Below are positions 44,435 through 53,239 of a DNA stretch of 64,000 nt, piece by piece (position 1 is the first letter of the stretch; each line of letters begins with the position of its first letter). Source of the DNA: Serratia bockelmannii (lineage in GTDB: Bacteria; Pseudomonadota; Gammaproteobacteria; Enterobacterales; Enterobacteriaceae). Position numbers and translations under genes: made by a program. The stretch spans positions 1 through 64,000 of the forward strand of contig NZ_VOUX01000005.1 in NCBI RefSeq assembly GCF_008011855.1. Reading direction: 5' to 3'. A model generated the notes under the pieces. That model saw nothing but the letters and a program-made list of their open reading frames with translations, was not told the DNA's origin and did no database searches.

Positions 44435-45614
44435 GGATGCTCTGGCGGCATTAAACGCGGGGGCCAATGCATTGGGGTTCATTTTTTCACAAAGTCCATG
44501 TCAGGTTTCGCCCGACGAAGCCCGTTCGATCATTGAACGATTGCCGCCTTTTACTCAGGTGGTCGGCGTGTTTGTCAATGAACCCAGGGAATGGGTGCAA
44601 AACATTATATGTTATTGCGGCCTGGCAGCGATTCAGCTTCAGGGTGACGAAACGAATGAGTATTGCCAGGCATTTGATGTCCCGGTCATTAAAAGTTTCC
44701 ATCTCGAAAGCACTTTGGCTCTGGACAGGATAAACGACTATCAGGTTAGTGCATACCTATTGGACACACAGGTCGAGGGGCTGAGCGGCGGTTCTGGAAA
44801 GCCATTCGATTGGAGTTTGTTGAAAAACAAAACATTTGTGCGGCCGGTAATTGTTGCGGGCGGACTGCATACCGGCAATGTCAGCCATCTGATTCAGCAC
44901 TGCTTCCCCACGGCCATTGATGTCTGTTCTGGCGTCTCCCGGTCCGCGCGCCGTAAGGACCCTGTGCGACTCCAAACCTTTTTTGACGCTGTCGCCGATC
45001 CCGATCGCCTTCGCGTGCAGGTGCCGGCTGAGAGTGGGCAAGAGGACATCCTCAAGGCGTCTTTTGATCGGCAGCCTTTGGTGGAGATTCAAGGGCGGCG
45101 ATTTCTGCTGAATGCTCTGACGGAACAGATCCCGGCAACCCCGGCTGAACTCTTGCGTGAAGCAGCCAGGCGAGTCTGCGATGCGGCGCAATTTCCACCT
45201 GGTACCAAGTTGGTGGGGGAAGAAGACAAAGGAGGCGGTTTATTGGCTGCCGTTTCGCTGCTTTCAGGCCTGCCATACGGCATTGCCCGCTGGTACCCAT
45301 CCGGTCTTGAAGGACAGGTTCAGGTTGATTTCGATTGCGAATATACCGGCGGCAGCCTCTTTTTGAACGGCGTGGAGCCCGGCGATAACGTTTATATCGT
45401 GGACGATCTCATCAGCACTGGCGGAACATTGGTGGGGTTGGTTTGTGCAGTGCGGAAAGCAGGGGCTGATGTATCAGGCATCTTATGCGTGGTGGAAAAA
45501 CGCAATTATGGTGGAGCCAGGCGCGTGTTCGAGGCGACGGGGATCTCGGTGCAATCGCTTATTGAAGTGGATGTGAGCGGCGAGCATTCGGTCGTTGTCG
45601 GCGTCAATTATTAA
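44394..45614 (+). CDS. Fusion: TrpF-like isomerase + archaeal-type purine phosphoribosyltransferase
   Basis: 406 residues. Residues 1-205 are a phosphoribosylanthranilate-isomerase barrel: catalytic Cys in VKVCGIT, catalytic Asp in YLLDTQVEGLSGGSGKPFDW, phosphate loops AGGLHTGNV and DVCSGVS. Residues about 215-406 are a type I phosphoribosyltransferase with the PRPP motif NVYIVDDLISTGGTLVGL; LVGEEDKGGGLLAAVSLLSGLPYGI and YTGGSLFLNGVEPGD resemble archaeal hypoxanthine/guanine-type enzymes. Both active sites look intact. The combination suggests an Amadori rearrangement of a phosphoribosylamine coupled to phosphoribosyl transfer or exchange. Start ATG at 44394, 12 bp after AAGGAG and within the trpD-like gene. 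Confidence 0.87.
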   Translation: MRTRVKVCGITHLEDALAALNAGANALGFIFSQSPCQVSPDEARSIIERLPPFTQVVGVFVNEPREWVQNIICYCGLAAIQLQGDETNEYCQAFDVPVIKSFHLESTLALDRINDYQVSAYLLDTQVEGLSGGSGKPFDWSLLKNKTFVRPVIVAGGLHTGNVSHLIQHCFPTAIDVCSGVSRSARRKDPVRLQTFFDAVADPDRLRVQVPAESGQEDILKASFDRQPLVEIQGRRFLLNALTEQIPATPAELLREAARRVCDAAQFPPGTKLVGEEDKGGGLLAAVSLLSGLPYGIARWYPSGLEGQVQVDFDCEYTGGSLFLNGVEPGDNVYIVDDLISTGGTLVGLVCAVRKAGADVSGILCVVEKRNYGGARRVFEATGISVQSLIEVDVSGEHSVVVGVNY

Positions 45615-45631
45615 ATAAAAAGGAGGCTGTG

Positions 45632-46864
45632 ATGATCAAGGAAAGGAAATTCCGCGGTTGGTACATGGTAGGCGCCGTTCATCTTTTGCTGGCGGTTATT
45701 TTCGGTGCGGCCTATTCATTTGGCGCATTTTTTACTGCATTACAGGCGAATTTTGACGCGGGGCGTTTCTCTACCGCCTCAATATTCTCGTTGACGGCGT
45801 TAATTTACTACGTCGTCGGCGTATTTTCCGGTGCCTGGAGCGATCGTACTTCAGTAAGGACGGTAACCGGCATCGGTATTTTACTGCTTTCCCTAGGCTT
45901 TTTGGGCAGTAGCCTGCTGGCGTCGACACTGACGGCGTTTTTGTTCACGTTTTGCCTGTTGGTTGGCGGGGGAGTCGGGTTGGTTTACGTGCCGGCGGTT
46001 TCAACCATTCAACGCTGGTTCGTCGTTCATCGAAGTTCGGCTTCCGGCTTAGCGCTGGCTGGCACCGGTTTGGGAACGCTGGTGGGGCCGATGGTGGCTG
46101 GTGGGTTGATGCAGCATTTGTCCTGGCAAAGCACCCTACAAGTTTACGCCGTCGCTATCGCTGCGCTGGGATTATCTGCCGCCTTCGTCTTGCGAGGCAG
46201 GCCAGAGGACGTGGGAGAATATCCCGATGGGCTTCGTCCCGTAGAGGTGGCATTAATACCGGGTTCCGCGTTTAACGGTAGCGTTACGTTGCGAGAAGCG
46301 GCGAGACAGGCTCAGTTTTGGTGGTTTTTTATCGCGATATTTTTCGGCTCTATCGGACTGTTCCTGGCGTTGGTTCATATTAATCCTTATGCACAACAAC
46401 AGGGGCTAAATGCAACGCAGGCCAATCTGCTCATCGGTTTGATCGGCGTGGGCAATATCGGCGGCCGTCTGGTTTTGGGGCGGATAGGCGACCGTATGGG
46501 CGCGCGGCGTTTTTTGGTTATCGTCACGTTGAGTTTGGCCCTGTTATGCGGTTTTTGGAGTGTGGCGCACAGCTTTACCGCGCTGGCGATTTTCGCGCTG
46601 CTGTTCGGCGCGGCCAACGGCGGCTGTATTGCGCTGTACCCGGCAGTGGCCAGTACATGGTTCGGCACCGCCAATCTGGGCGCCATTCTGGGGGCATTGT
46701 ATATCGCCGTGGGGATCGCCGCCGTTGGCGGGGGTAGCGCCGCCGGTTGGCTGTATGACCTGTATCAGAGTTACACGTTGTCTATTGCGTTGGCTGGCAT
46801 GGCGGCGCTGCTGTCTGCGTTGGGGATCGTCTTGGCTTCTCGCTGTACTTCCCGGATGGGATGA
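45632..46864 (+). CDS. MFS transporter (monocarboxylate/oxalate-formate-like)
   Basis: A 410-residue 12-helix MFS protein. SGAWSDRTSVRTV is the loop 2-3 motif, GLVYVPAVSTIQRWF helix 4-5, and LGRIGDRMGARRF the loop 8-9 repeat. Its closest look is the MCT/OFA (carboxylate) branch, which would suit uptake or export of an aromatic or heterocyclic acid. AGGAGG lies six bases before ATG at 45632. The UbiD-type gene follows after 12 bp. Confidence 0.88.
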   Translation: MIKERKFRGWYMVGAVHLLLAVIFGAAYSFGAFFTALQANFDAGRFSTASIFSLTALIYYVVGVFSGAWSDRTSVRTVTGIGILLLSLGFLGSSLLASTLTAFLFTFCLLVGGGVGLVYVPAVSTIQRWFVVHRSSASGLALAGTGLGTLVGPMVAGGLMQHLSWQSTLQVYAVAIAALGLSAAFVLRGRPEDVGEYPDGLRPVEVALIPGSAFNGSVTLREAARQAQFWWFFIAIFFGSIGLFLALVHINPYAQQQGLNATQANLLIGLIGVGNIGGRLVLGRIGDRMGARRFLVIVTLSLALLCGFWSVAHSFTALAIFALLFGAANGGCIALYPAVASTWFGTANLGAILGALYIAVGIAAVGGGSAAGWLYDLYQSYTLSIALAGMAALLSALGIVLASRCTSRMG

Positions 46865-46876
46865 GGGAGGAGTCAA

Positions 46877-48289
46877 ATGCTATTGCCTAATGACTTGCGC
46901 TCTGCCTTGGCGTTGTTGCGGCAAGCAGGGGATGAGATTACCCCGGTGGAGAGATCGATTTCTCCCGAGGTGGAGATGATTGAAGATTTTCTCGATGCCT
47001 ATCGCCAGCCTGGCGGTTCCTGGTTTGCCGATGAGCAACCGTTACGGCTTTATCGACGACCAACACGGGGCGAGTTTCCCGTTTTGATGGGGATGTTTGG
47101 CAATCGTCGCCGTTGTAGGTTGTTTTTGGATCCCTTCGGACGTTATTCCGCAGACATATCAAATGCTCAGTTGTTGCTGCAGGCGGCGAGTAGGCCGATA
47201 GCGCCCAGATTACTGGGCGGGGAGGAACGCAACTTTCACAACGTGCGTAAGCCTGCTGAAATCCTGGCTTTGTTGCCGATCCTACGTTATCTGCAAGATG
47301 ATCCTGGGCCGACGGTGACGTTGGGGTTGATCTATGCACGCGATAATCGAACCGGAGCCGCGAATTGTTCTTACCACCGAATTACCTTCAAAGAGGATTC
47401 GGTAGTGGTGGCGATTGACTCTCGTGGTCACTTGCAACGTATGCTTTCGACACATCTGGCGCGCGGAGAGCAACTGCCTATTTCCGTCAATATCGGGCTT
47501 GATCCTGCCATTTATCTGGCTTCGGTATTGACTCGGCCTTGTCTTTCTTACGGTAGCGACGAGTTAGGCGTTGCGGGGGCTCTGCGCAGCAATGCGGTGG
47601 AGGTTGCGCCATGTTACGCCAATACGGGGCGATATATCGACCATGCCGAGATCGTTATAGAAGGGATGTTGGGTGCGGAAAAAGAACCGGAGACAGCGGA
47701 GGTGGCCGGTTTTACCTTACCTGAGTATCTGGGTTATCGCTCGCCATGTGGTATGGCCACAACACTGGAGGTTCAGGCGTTAAGTCACCGCGCCGGGGCG
47801 ATATATCAGACGCTGTCGGGTCCTGGTGTGGAGCAATCCATTTTACTTGGTTTAGGCCAAGAGTGTTCGCTGCTCGCCCGACTAAAAACAGAGGGACTTG
47901 AGAGGCTGTTTTGTCGCGTCGCGGCTCTGCCTTCCGGCGGCGGTCACTTGTTTACCGTATTGCAAGTCGCTAAACGCGCTTGCGGTGATGACCTGCGCGT
48001 TATCGACGCAGCTAAGAGATTGCTCGGCGAGGTGCCATCACTCAAAAATGTGTTACTGGTGGATGAGGATGTTGACCCTTATTCGGAGCGTGATGTCCTC
48101 TGGGCTATGAGTACGCGCGCCCGACTTGAACACGATATTCACGTCAGCGCTTTGCTGCCCGGCACTTCCCTTGACCCCTCGCAATTGCCGCTTTATGGCG
48201 GGAGTGATGCGAATGGGCTCGTCAATAAATGCGTCGTTGATTGTACGGTTCCTTTTAGCTCTCGGCGGCGTTTTCAACGGGCGTTTTAA
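46877..48289 (+). CDS. UbiD-family (prenyl-FMN-dependent) decarboxylase
   Basis: A 470-residue UbiD-fold protein. MIEDFLDAYRQPGG opens the chain, then NRRRCRLFLDPFG, ISVNIGLDPAIYLAS, GSDELGVAGALRSNAVEVAPC, HAEIVIEGML and SHRAGAIYQTLSGPG, matching the central prFMN/metal site and the Glu pair of the family. Members add or remove CO2 on (hetero)aromatic or cinnamic-type acids. The cofactor would come from the chromosomal UbiX, not present here. ATG at 46877 follows GGGAGGAG. With a urocanase next, an acrylate- or heteroaromatic-acid substrate is plausible but unproved. Confidence 0.88.
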   Translation: MLLPNDLRSALALLRQAGDEITPVERSISPEVEMIEDFLDAYRQPGGSWFADEQPLRLYRRPTRGEFPVLMGMFGNRRRCRLFLDPFGRYSADISNAQLLLQAASRPIAPRLLGGEERNFHNVRKPAEILALLPILRYLQDDPGPTVTLGLIYARDNRTGAANCSYHRITFKEDSVVVAIDSRGHLQRMLSTHLARGEQLPISVNIGLDPAIYLASVLTRPCLSYGSDELGVAGALRSNAVEVAPCYANTGRYIDHAEIVIEGMLGAEKEPETAEVAGFTLPEYLGYRSPCGMATTLEVQALSHRAGAIYQTLSGPGVEQSILLGLGQECSLLARLKTEGLERLFCRVAALPSGGGHLFTVLQVAKRACGDDLRVIDAAKRLLGEVPSLKNVLLVDEDVDPYSERDVLWAMSTRARLEHDIHVSALLPGTSLDPSQLPLYGGSDANGLVNKCVVDCTVPFSSRRRFQRAF

Positions 48290-48368
48290 TGTGAGCGGTA
48301 CGCCTTTCTGTAGCCTGCCTGACCAGGCTGGCGAACCATGATGTCTGTCATGTTGAAGGAGACAAACC

Positions 48369-50063
48369 ATGACGAATACTCTCGATCCTCGTTTCGATTC
48401 CACCCGGAATATTTGTGCCCCCAGGGGCAACGAATTGACCTGCAAAAATTGGCTGACCGAGGCGGCCTATCGCATGATTCAAAATAATCTGGATCCCGAC
48501 GTCGCCGAAAACCCGCAAGGGCTGGTTGTGTATGGCGGTATCGGTCGCGCTGCGCGCAATTGGCAATGTTACGATCAGATTTTGGCCTCACTTAAAGAGC
48601 TCAATGAAGACGAAACTCTGTTGGTTCAATCCGGAAAACCGGTTGGAGTATTCCGCACCCATACTGATGCTCCCCGAGTGTTAATCGCCAATTCTAATTT
48701 GGTTCCACAGTGGGCCAATTGGGAACACTTCAGCGAGCTTGATCGCAAGGGATTGTTCATGTACGGGCAAATGACTGCCGGTAGTTGGATCTACATCGGT
48801 AGCCAGGGCATTGTGCAGGGTACGTTTGAAACGTTTGCCGAAGCGGGCCGCCAGCACTATGGCGGGGATCTGACCGGACGCTGGATCCTCACCGCCGGGC
48901 TGGGGGGGATGGGCGGGGCGCAACCGTTAGCAGCGACATTGGCCGGCGCGGTTTCGTTGAATATAGAGTGTCAGCAGAGTAGCCTGGATTTTCGTTTGCG
49001 TACGCGCTATCTCGATAAACAGGCAAAAGATCTGGATGAAGCTATCGCCTTGATCAAGGAGCACACGGCGGCCGGACAGGCGGTTTCTATAGGCCTGCTA
49101 GGCAATGCCGCAGAGGTGTTACCTGAACTGGTCAAACGCGCGCATGCAGGCGGTATCCGACCCGATCTGGTTACCGATCAGACGTCTGCGCACGACCTGA
49201 TCCACGGTTATTTGCCGGTGGGATGGAGCGTGGCGCAGTGGAAAGCAGCGCAACGCGATCCGGGGCAGCATGCCAGGTTGGCTGACGCCGCAGCCGCTAG
49301 CTGCGCCATTCATGTGCAGGCAATGCTTGATTTCGTTGACATGGGTGTGCCGGCTGTTGATTACGGTAACAATATTCGCCAGGTCGCACGCGATATGGGC
49401 GTGGAAAATGCTTTCGATTTTCCTGGCTTCGTACCGGCTTATATTCGCCCCCTGTTTTGCGAGGGCAAAGGGCCGTTTCGCTGGGTGGCGTTATCTGGCG
49501 ATCCGGAAGATATCTACAAAACGGACGCCAAGGTTAAAGCGCTGTTTCCTGAAAACCAGCATATCCATCGTTGGCTGGATATGGCGCGTGAGCGCATTGC
49601 TTTCCAGGGATTGCCGGCGCGTATCTGTTGGTTGGGGTTGGGCGAGCGTCATCTGGCAGGCCTGGCTTTCAACGAGATGGTGCGTAGAGGGGAGCTTAGC
49701 GCGCCGGTTGTTATCGGCCGAGATCATCTGGATACTGGCTCCGTCGCCAGCCCCAATCGTGAAACCGAAAGCATGAAGGATGGAACCGATGCCGTTTCCG
49801 ATTGGCCGTTGCTGAATGCATTGCTCAATACTGCGGGCGGCGCTACCTGGGTGAGTTTGCATCATGGTGGCGGTGTGGGGATGGGATATTCGCAGCATTC
49901 GGGAATGGTGATCGTGTGCGATGGCAGTGAGGAGGCTGACCGGCGGCTTGCTCGGGTGTTGGTCAACGACTGCGGTTCCGGCGTGATGCGCCATGCCGAT
50001 GCTGGCTATGAGCAAGCCGTTGCTGCCGCGAAAAGGTTTGGATTGAAACTGCCGATGCTTTGA
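48369..50063 (+). CDS. hutU: Urocanate hydratase
   Basis: A 564-residue protein colinear with Pseudomonas HutU (557): [42 protein letters not shown] (NAD-binding), [13 protein letters not shown] with the active-site Cys (residue 420 here), VVIGRDHLD and [19 protein letters not shown]. It hydrates urocanate to 4-imidazolone-5-propanoate with tightly bound NAD+. Nothing looks degenerate. It is the last gene of the operon, 79 bp after the UbiD-type gene, and lacks the usual neighbours hutH, hutC, hutG and hutI. It may act on urocanate itself or on a ring-substituted analogue. Confidence 0.93.
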   Translation: MTNTLDPRFDSTRNICAPRGNELTCKNWLTEAAYRMIQNNLDPDVAENPQGLVVYGGIGRAARNWQCYDQILASLKELNEDETLLVQSGKPVGVFRTHTDAPRVLIANSNLVPQWANWEHFSELDRKGLFMYGQMTAGSWIYIGSQGIVQGTFETFAEAGRQHYGGDLTGRWILTAGLGGMGGAQPLAATLAGAVSLNIECQQSSLDFRLRTRYLDKQAKDLDEAIALIKEHTAAGQAVSIGLLGNAAEVLPELVKRAHAGGIRPDLVTDQTSAHDLIHGYLPVGWSVAQWKAAQRDPGQHARLADAAAASCAIHVQAMLDFVDMGVPAVDYGNNIRQVARDMGVENAFDFPGFVPAYIRPLFCEGKGPFRWVALSGDPEDIYKTDAKVKALFPENQHIHRWLDMARERIAFQGLPARICWLGLGERHLAGLAFNEMVRRGELSAPVVIGRDHLDTGSVASPNRETESMKDGTDAVSDWPLLNALLNTAGGATWVSLHHGGGVGMGYSQHSGMVIVCDGSEEADRRLARVLVNDCGSGVMRHADAGYEQAVAAAKRFGLKLPML

Positions 50064-50086
50064 GAATAAGAGCATATTGAGGCTTT

Positions 50087-50120
50087 ATAGCGGTTCTTAT
50101 AAGGTAGAACCGCTATTTCT
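50087..50120. terminator. Terminator at the end of the seven-gene operon
   Basis: ATAGCGGTTCT and AGAACCGCTAT form an 11-bp stem with an eight-base loop, followed by TTCTCTATA. It lies between the converging hutU and the regulator gene at 50204. Confidence 0.7.
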
Positions 50121-50203
50121 CTATAGGATGATTTTTACACTGTATTGCCTGTCTTGTGAGTATTTCACCTCTTGGCATGTGACGATTTAGTCTTGGCGTC
50201 AAC

Positions 50204-51076
50204 TTACGGTTTTGCTGTCTGGCCTTCTTGCCAGTTTTGCCAAACCCATTCAAGCCCGCATTCGACCATCGCGAAATAGAGGCTGAAGTAGCGCTCCGCC
50301 ATGATAAAGAACGAGCTGTTGAGTTCGATCACCACGTTATTGGTGGTGGTCAGCAGGCCGGATTTTTCCGCCGCCTGCAGAATGCGATTCACGTGCGCGC
50401 GTGAGACGGAGCACGACTTGGCGATTTTCGCCGAGGAGAGCAGCAGAAAGGGGGAGTCCTGCCGGATGCTTTCGATATGCAGCATCAGCAGCACCATGTG
50501 GCCGGCGTCCTTGCTGATAAACAGTCCGGATTGCGGCACCAGATCGATCAGGTAGATCTCCTTGAGCATCAGTTGCCCGTAGGCGGCGAAAAAGGTGGGC
50601 AGAAAGTCGGGCGCCGCCAGCAGCGCCGCGATGGGCATCTGCGGCGCCAGCGCCTGATAGGGCCGCGCCATGGAGGCGATCAGCGCCTGGGTTTCCGCCA
50701 GCGCGTGCGGCGTAGGCTTATAGCGCAGCTGGCGTTTGTCATGTTCGCAGGGTTTGACCTCCAGTCGCCGGCCGACCCGCAAAAAGAACAGAAAGGAGTC
50801 CAGGGAGTTCTCGCTGATCATGTTCTTTCCTTTAAAAAAGGCTTTGACGTCTTTCAGCCCGGCGTCGGGCTGGTGGTAATAAATGGACAGGATGGTGGAA
50901 CAAATGATGAACCGGCTGTTCCTGAAGATGATTTTATAAAACAGCGGATGTTTCTTGTAGGTCTCTTTTAATAACTCCCCGTGTTTGACGATGGCGGCGT
51001 GAAACGCCGGTGACTGCCTGATGATGTTGGCCTGTTTCTCCAGGTGAAACTGTAGCTGGAATCTGCTTAGACTCAT
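50204..51076 (-). CDS. HTH protein at the end of the fimbrial operon
   Basis: A 290-residue cytoplasmic protein without signal peptide or membrane span. A C-terminal winged HTH is clear: LLLSSAKIAKSCSVSRAHVNRILQAAEKSGLLTT (about residues 215-250). The N-terminal 200 residues are helical and not recognised. It lies 45 bp downstream of the last fimbrial chaperone gene on the same strand, so it is probably the operon's own regulator. It converges on the hutU operon and could alternatively control that; the shared strand favours the fimbrial link. ATG at 51076. Confidence 0.7.
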   Translation of the reverse strand: MSLSRFQLQFHLEKQANIIRQSPAFHAAIVKHGELLKETYKKHPLFYKIIFRNSRFIICSTILSIYYHQPDAGLKDVKAFFKGKNMISENSLDSFLFFLRVGRRLEVKPCEHDKRQLRYKPTPHALAETQALIASMARPYQALAPQMPIAALLAAPDFLPTFFAAYGQLMLKEIYLIDLVPQSGLFISKDAGHMVLLMLHIESIRQDSPFLLLSSAKIAKSCSVSRAHVNRILQAAEKSGLLTTTNNVVIELNSSFFIMAERYFSLYFAMVECGLEWVWQNWQEGQTAKP

Positions 51077-51121
51077 TTTCCCTATTTCCTGTACTTAAAA
51101 AAAATGTGCTGCTTTTTATCG

Positions 51122-51874
51122 TTATGGGTTTGCTGTGTATGACTTGACGATCTGTTGGCCTTGGTCGTTGATGAGGGTGGCCTGAACGGTGATCTGAGAG
51201 GGGAGCCCCGACGCCGCAACGCCGTCGAGGTGATAATCCCGCGTGCTGAATGGCGCGGTCGTCATGTCGCTTTCTTGCCGCACCGGGGCATCGCGCCTGT
51301 CGGTTTGCACGGCGATGCGAGCGAAGGAGAGATAAAACGCCGACCGGTTGTGACAGCGCAGCAGATAGCCACGCGGTGATTTTTGCAGCGTGAACGAAAC
51401 GGCCTCGGCCGCGTTGTCGGCGTTTCCCTTCAGCGCTCTGGGGCGGTAGAAGATTTTCATCTGCGTGTTCATCGCCATCGTCACGCGCGACGCCTGCGGC
51501 GGCGTGATCGGCCGGCTGGGCGGGATCTCATACAGGTTAAGCCAGAACACCGACTCCCTGTCGGTGGGCAGGCTCGCGCCGGCAAACAGGATCCGCAGCC
51601 CTTTCAGCGCGGAAGGCGGCAGGGCGAATACGCTGGGCAGGGTGACAAACGGTGCGCGGGACAGTTCGGGGGCGGCGTTGACGTCGCCGTTATCGACCCA
51701 GGTTTGCGCTACGATCGGATAGCCGTTGGTGTTGAGCAGCATCAGGGTTTTTTCCGTCTCGCCCTCGTGAAAGATCACCCGCGTGGCGGAGGCGATGATG
51801 CCCGCCTGCGCGCCCATGGTCGCCAGCGTCAGCAACAGGGCGCATCCCATCGTCAGATATTTCTTTCTCATCAT
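51122..51874 (-). CDS. Fimbrial periplasmic chaperone (second)
   Basis: A 250-residue PapD-like chaperone with signal peptide (KKYLTMGCALLLTLATMGAQA). GIIASATRVIFHEGETEKTLMLLNTNGYPIVAQTWVD and ESVFWLNLYEIPP carry the family pattern; K in IFYRPRALKG anchors subunit C-termini. A second chaperone distinct from that at 55795 may serve the tip adhesin. The ATGA overlap with the adhesin stop couples the two. Confidence 0.9.
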   Translation of the reverse strand: MMRKKYLTMGCALLLTLATMGAQAGIIASATRVIFHEGETEKTLMLLNTNGYPIVAQTWVDNGDVNAAPELSRAPFVTLPSVFALPPSALKGLRILFAGASLPTDRESVFWLNLYEIPPSRPITPPQASRVTMAMNTQMKIFYRPRALKGNADNAAEAVSFTLQKSPRGYLLRCHNRSAFYLSFARIAVQTDRRDAPVRQESDMTTAPFSTRDYHLDGVAASGLPSQITVQATLINDQGQQIVKSYTANP

Positions 51875-53211
51875 TGCACCTTAACCCAGACGTAGGCCCT
51901 GGCGTCCACTTTGCCCGCGGTGACGGTCTGCCCGGGCAGCCGGGCGAGCGTGGCAGTGAGTTGGGTGGTGTAGTGGGTAAACCCCGCCGCGGTGCTGCCC
52001 CCGCCGCTGGCGCCGTTAAGCACTGGGTACCAGCCGGCGTCATTACCTTGCGGGCATTGCCCGGCGCTGCAGCGCGCCCAGCCGACGAAGTTCATCGGCG
52101 CGCCGTTGCCGGCGTTGGCGAGCGCGATACCCACGCCGGTGGCGACGCTGCTGTCGGTGCCGTAGCCGCTGGAGAGCAGGTAGCTCACGCCGCCGTTGGC
52201 GCTGACTAACCCGAGCCGCTGCGCCGCGACATAGCTTTCATACGGCACCTGCAGGCCGAGGGCGGTATTGTTGCTGCTGACGCCGGACACGGCGGCGTTG
52301 TCACATTCGATATTGAGGGTGAACTGCGCCTGTGAGGTTTGCCCGGCGGTCAGCTGGCTGACGGAGAGGGTCGGCAGGATCACCAGCGGCGTGACGTTGC
52401 GCGCCACGCAGGTGGCGGTATAGGTCAATGAGGAGATCGGTGCGGTGCCCATGCCCATCGCGTTCCACCGCCCGGTGCCCCAGGTGGCGTAGTTGGTGGC
52501 GGAGTCGCTGCCGATAGGATCCGAGGCGATGCCGGGCCCCTGAAAGGTGACATAGCCGTTCGGCTGCGTGCAGGTATAGTTCGAATTGCCGGTGGTCGAG
52601 GCCATGCCCACTAGCGGGTTGCCGGCGCTGTAGCCACAGTAGTTGCTGGCGCCCGCACCCGGCAGCGAACTGATGCGGATCAGGTCGGCACGGATGGCGC
52701 TGAAGTCTTTCACCCGGATCTGAATTTTGCTGCCGACGGTGGCGTAGCGGGTAATCGGCGCCGACTGCCAGTAGCGGGTAAAAACCTTGCCGGAATCCAG
52801 GTGGGTCAGGCGGATGCCGACGTAAGGGAAGTAGGTGGCGTAGTAGTTGGGGTTGCCGTCCTGGGCGCCCAGATCGTAATAGCCGCCGACGCGATCGTCG
52901 CCGTTGGTGGCGAAGACTTCATAGATCTGCCCCGCATCGCTAGCGTCGCATTCATACAACACCTTGTTGGGATCCGGATAGCGCGTGCCGGACGTAAGAT
53001 CGAACACGCTGGTGCCGAGCGGCGTACCGACGGGCTGCAGGTAAGTGCTGGTCAGATTGACCCGGCCCAGCGCCGTGCCCACCCCGCAGGGATCGCAACC
53101 GGAATCGATCCAGGGGGCGACTCGGGTGCATTGGGCCAGCGCGGCGGGCGCGCCGAACAGCGACAGAGCAAGCAGCGCCAGGGCGGCGATCGGGTAAGCA
53201 ATACGTTTCAT
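51871..53211 (-). CDS. Fimbrial tip adhesin
   Basis: A 446-residue exported protein (signal ...LLALSLFGAPAALA). The N-terminal half (about residues 28-260, with CDPCG, YECDASDAG and a Cys pair near YCGYSAG..YTC) would be the receptor-binding domain; the C-terminal half (TLSVSQLTAGQTSQAQFTLNIECDNAAVSG...VDARAYVWVKVQ) is a pilin domain for donor-strand exchange. Receptor unknown. Its position between usher and second chaperone is that of the adhesin in Stb-like (gamma-4) operons. Confidence 0.82.
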   Translation of the reverse strand: MKRIAYPIAALALLALSLFGAPAALAQCTRVAPWIDSGCDPCGVGTALGRVNLTSTYLQPVGTPLGTSVFDLTSGTRYPDPNKVLYECDASDAGQIYEVFATNGDDRVGGYYDLGAQDGNPNYYATYFPYVGIRLTHLDSGKVFTRYWQSAPITRYATVGSKIQIRVKDFSAIRADLIRISSLPGAGASNYCGYSAGNPLVGMASTTGNSNYTCTQPNGYVTFQGPGIASDPIGSDSATNYATWGTGRWNAMGMGTAPISSLTYTATCVARNVTPLVILPTLSVSQLTAGQTSQAQFTLNIECDNAAVSGVSSNNTALGLQVPYESYVAAQRLGLVSANGGVSYLLSSGYGTDSSVATGVGIALANAGNGAPMNFVGWARCSAGQCPQGNDAGWYPVLNGASGGGSTAAGFTHYTTQLTATLARLPGQTVTAGKVDARAYVWVKVQ

Positions 53212-53239
53212 CGTCTCTCCTGAGAATACGTTTAATGGG

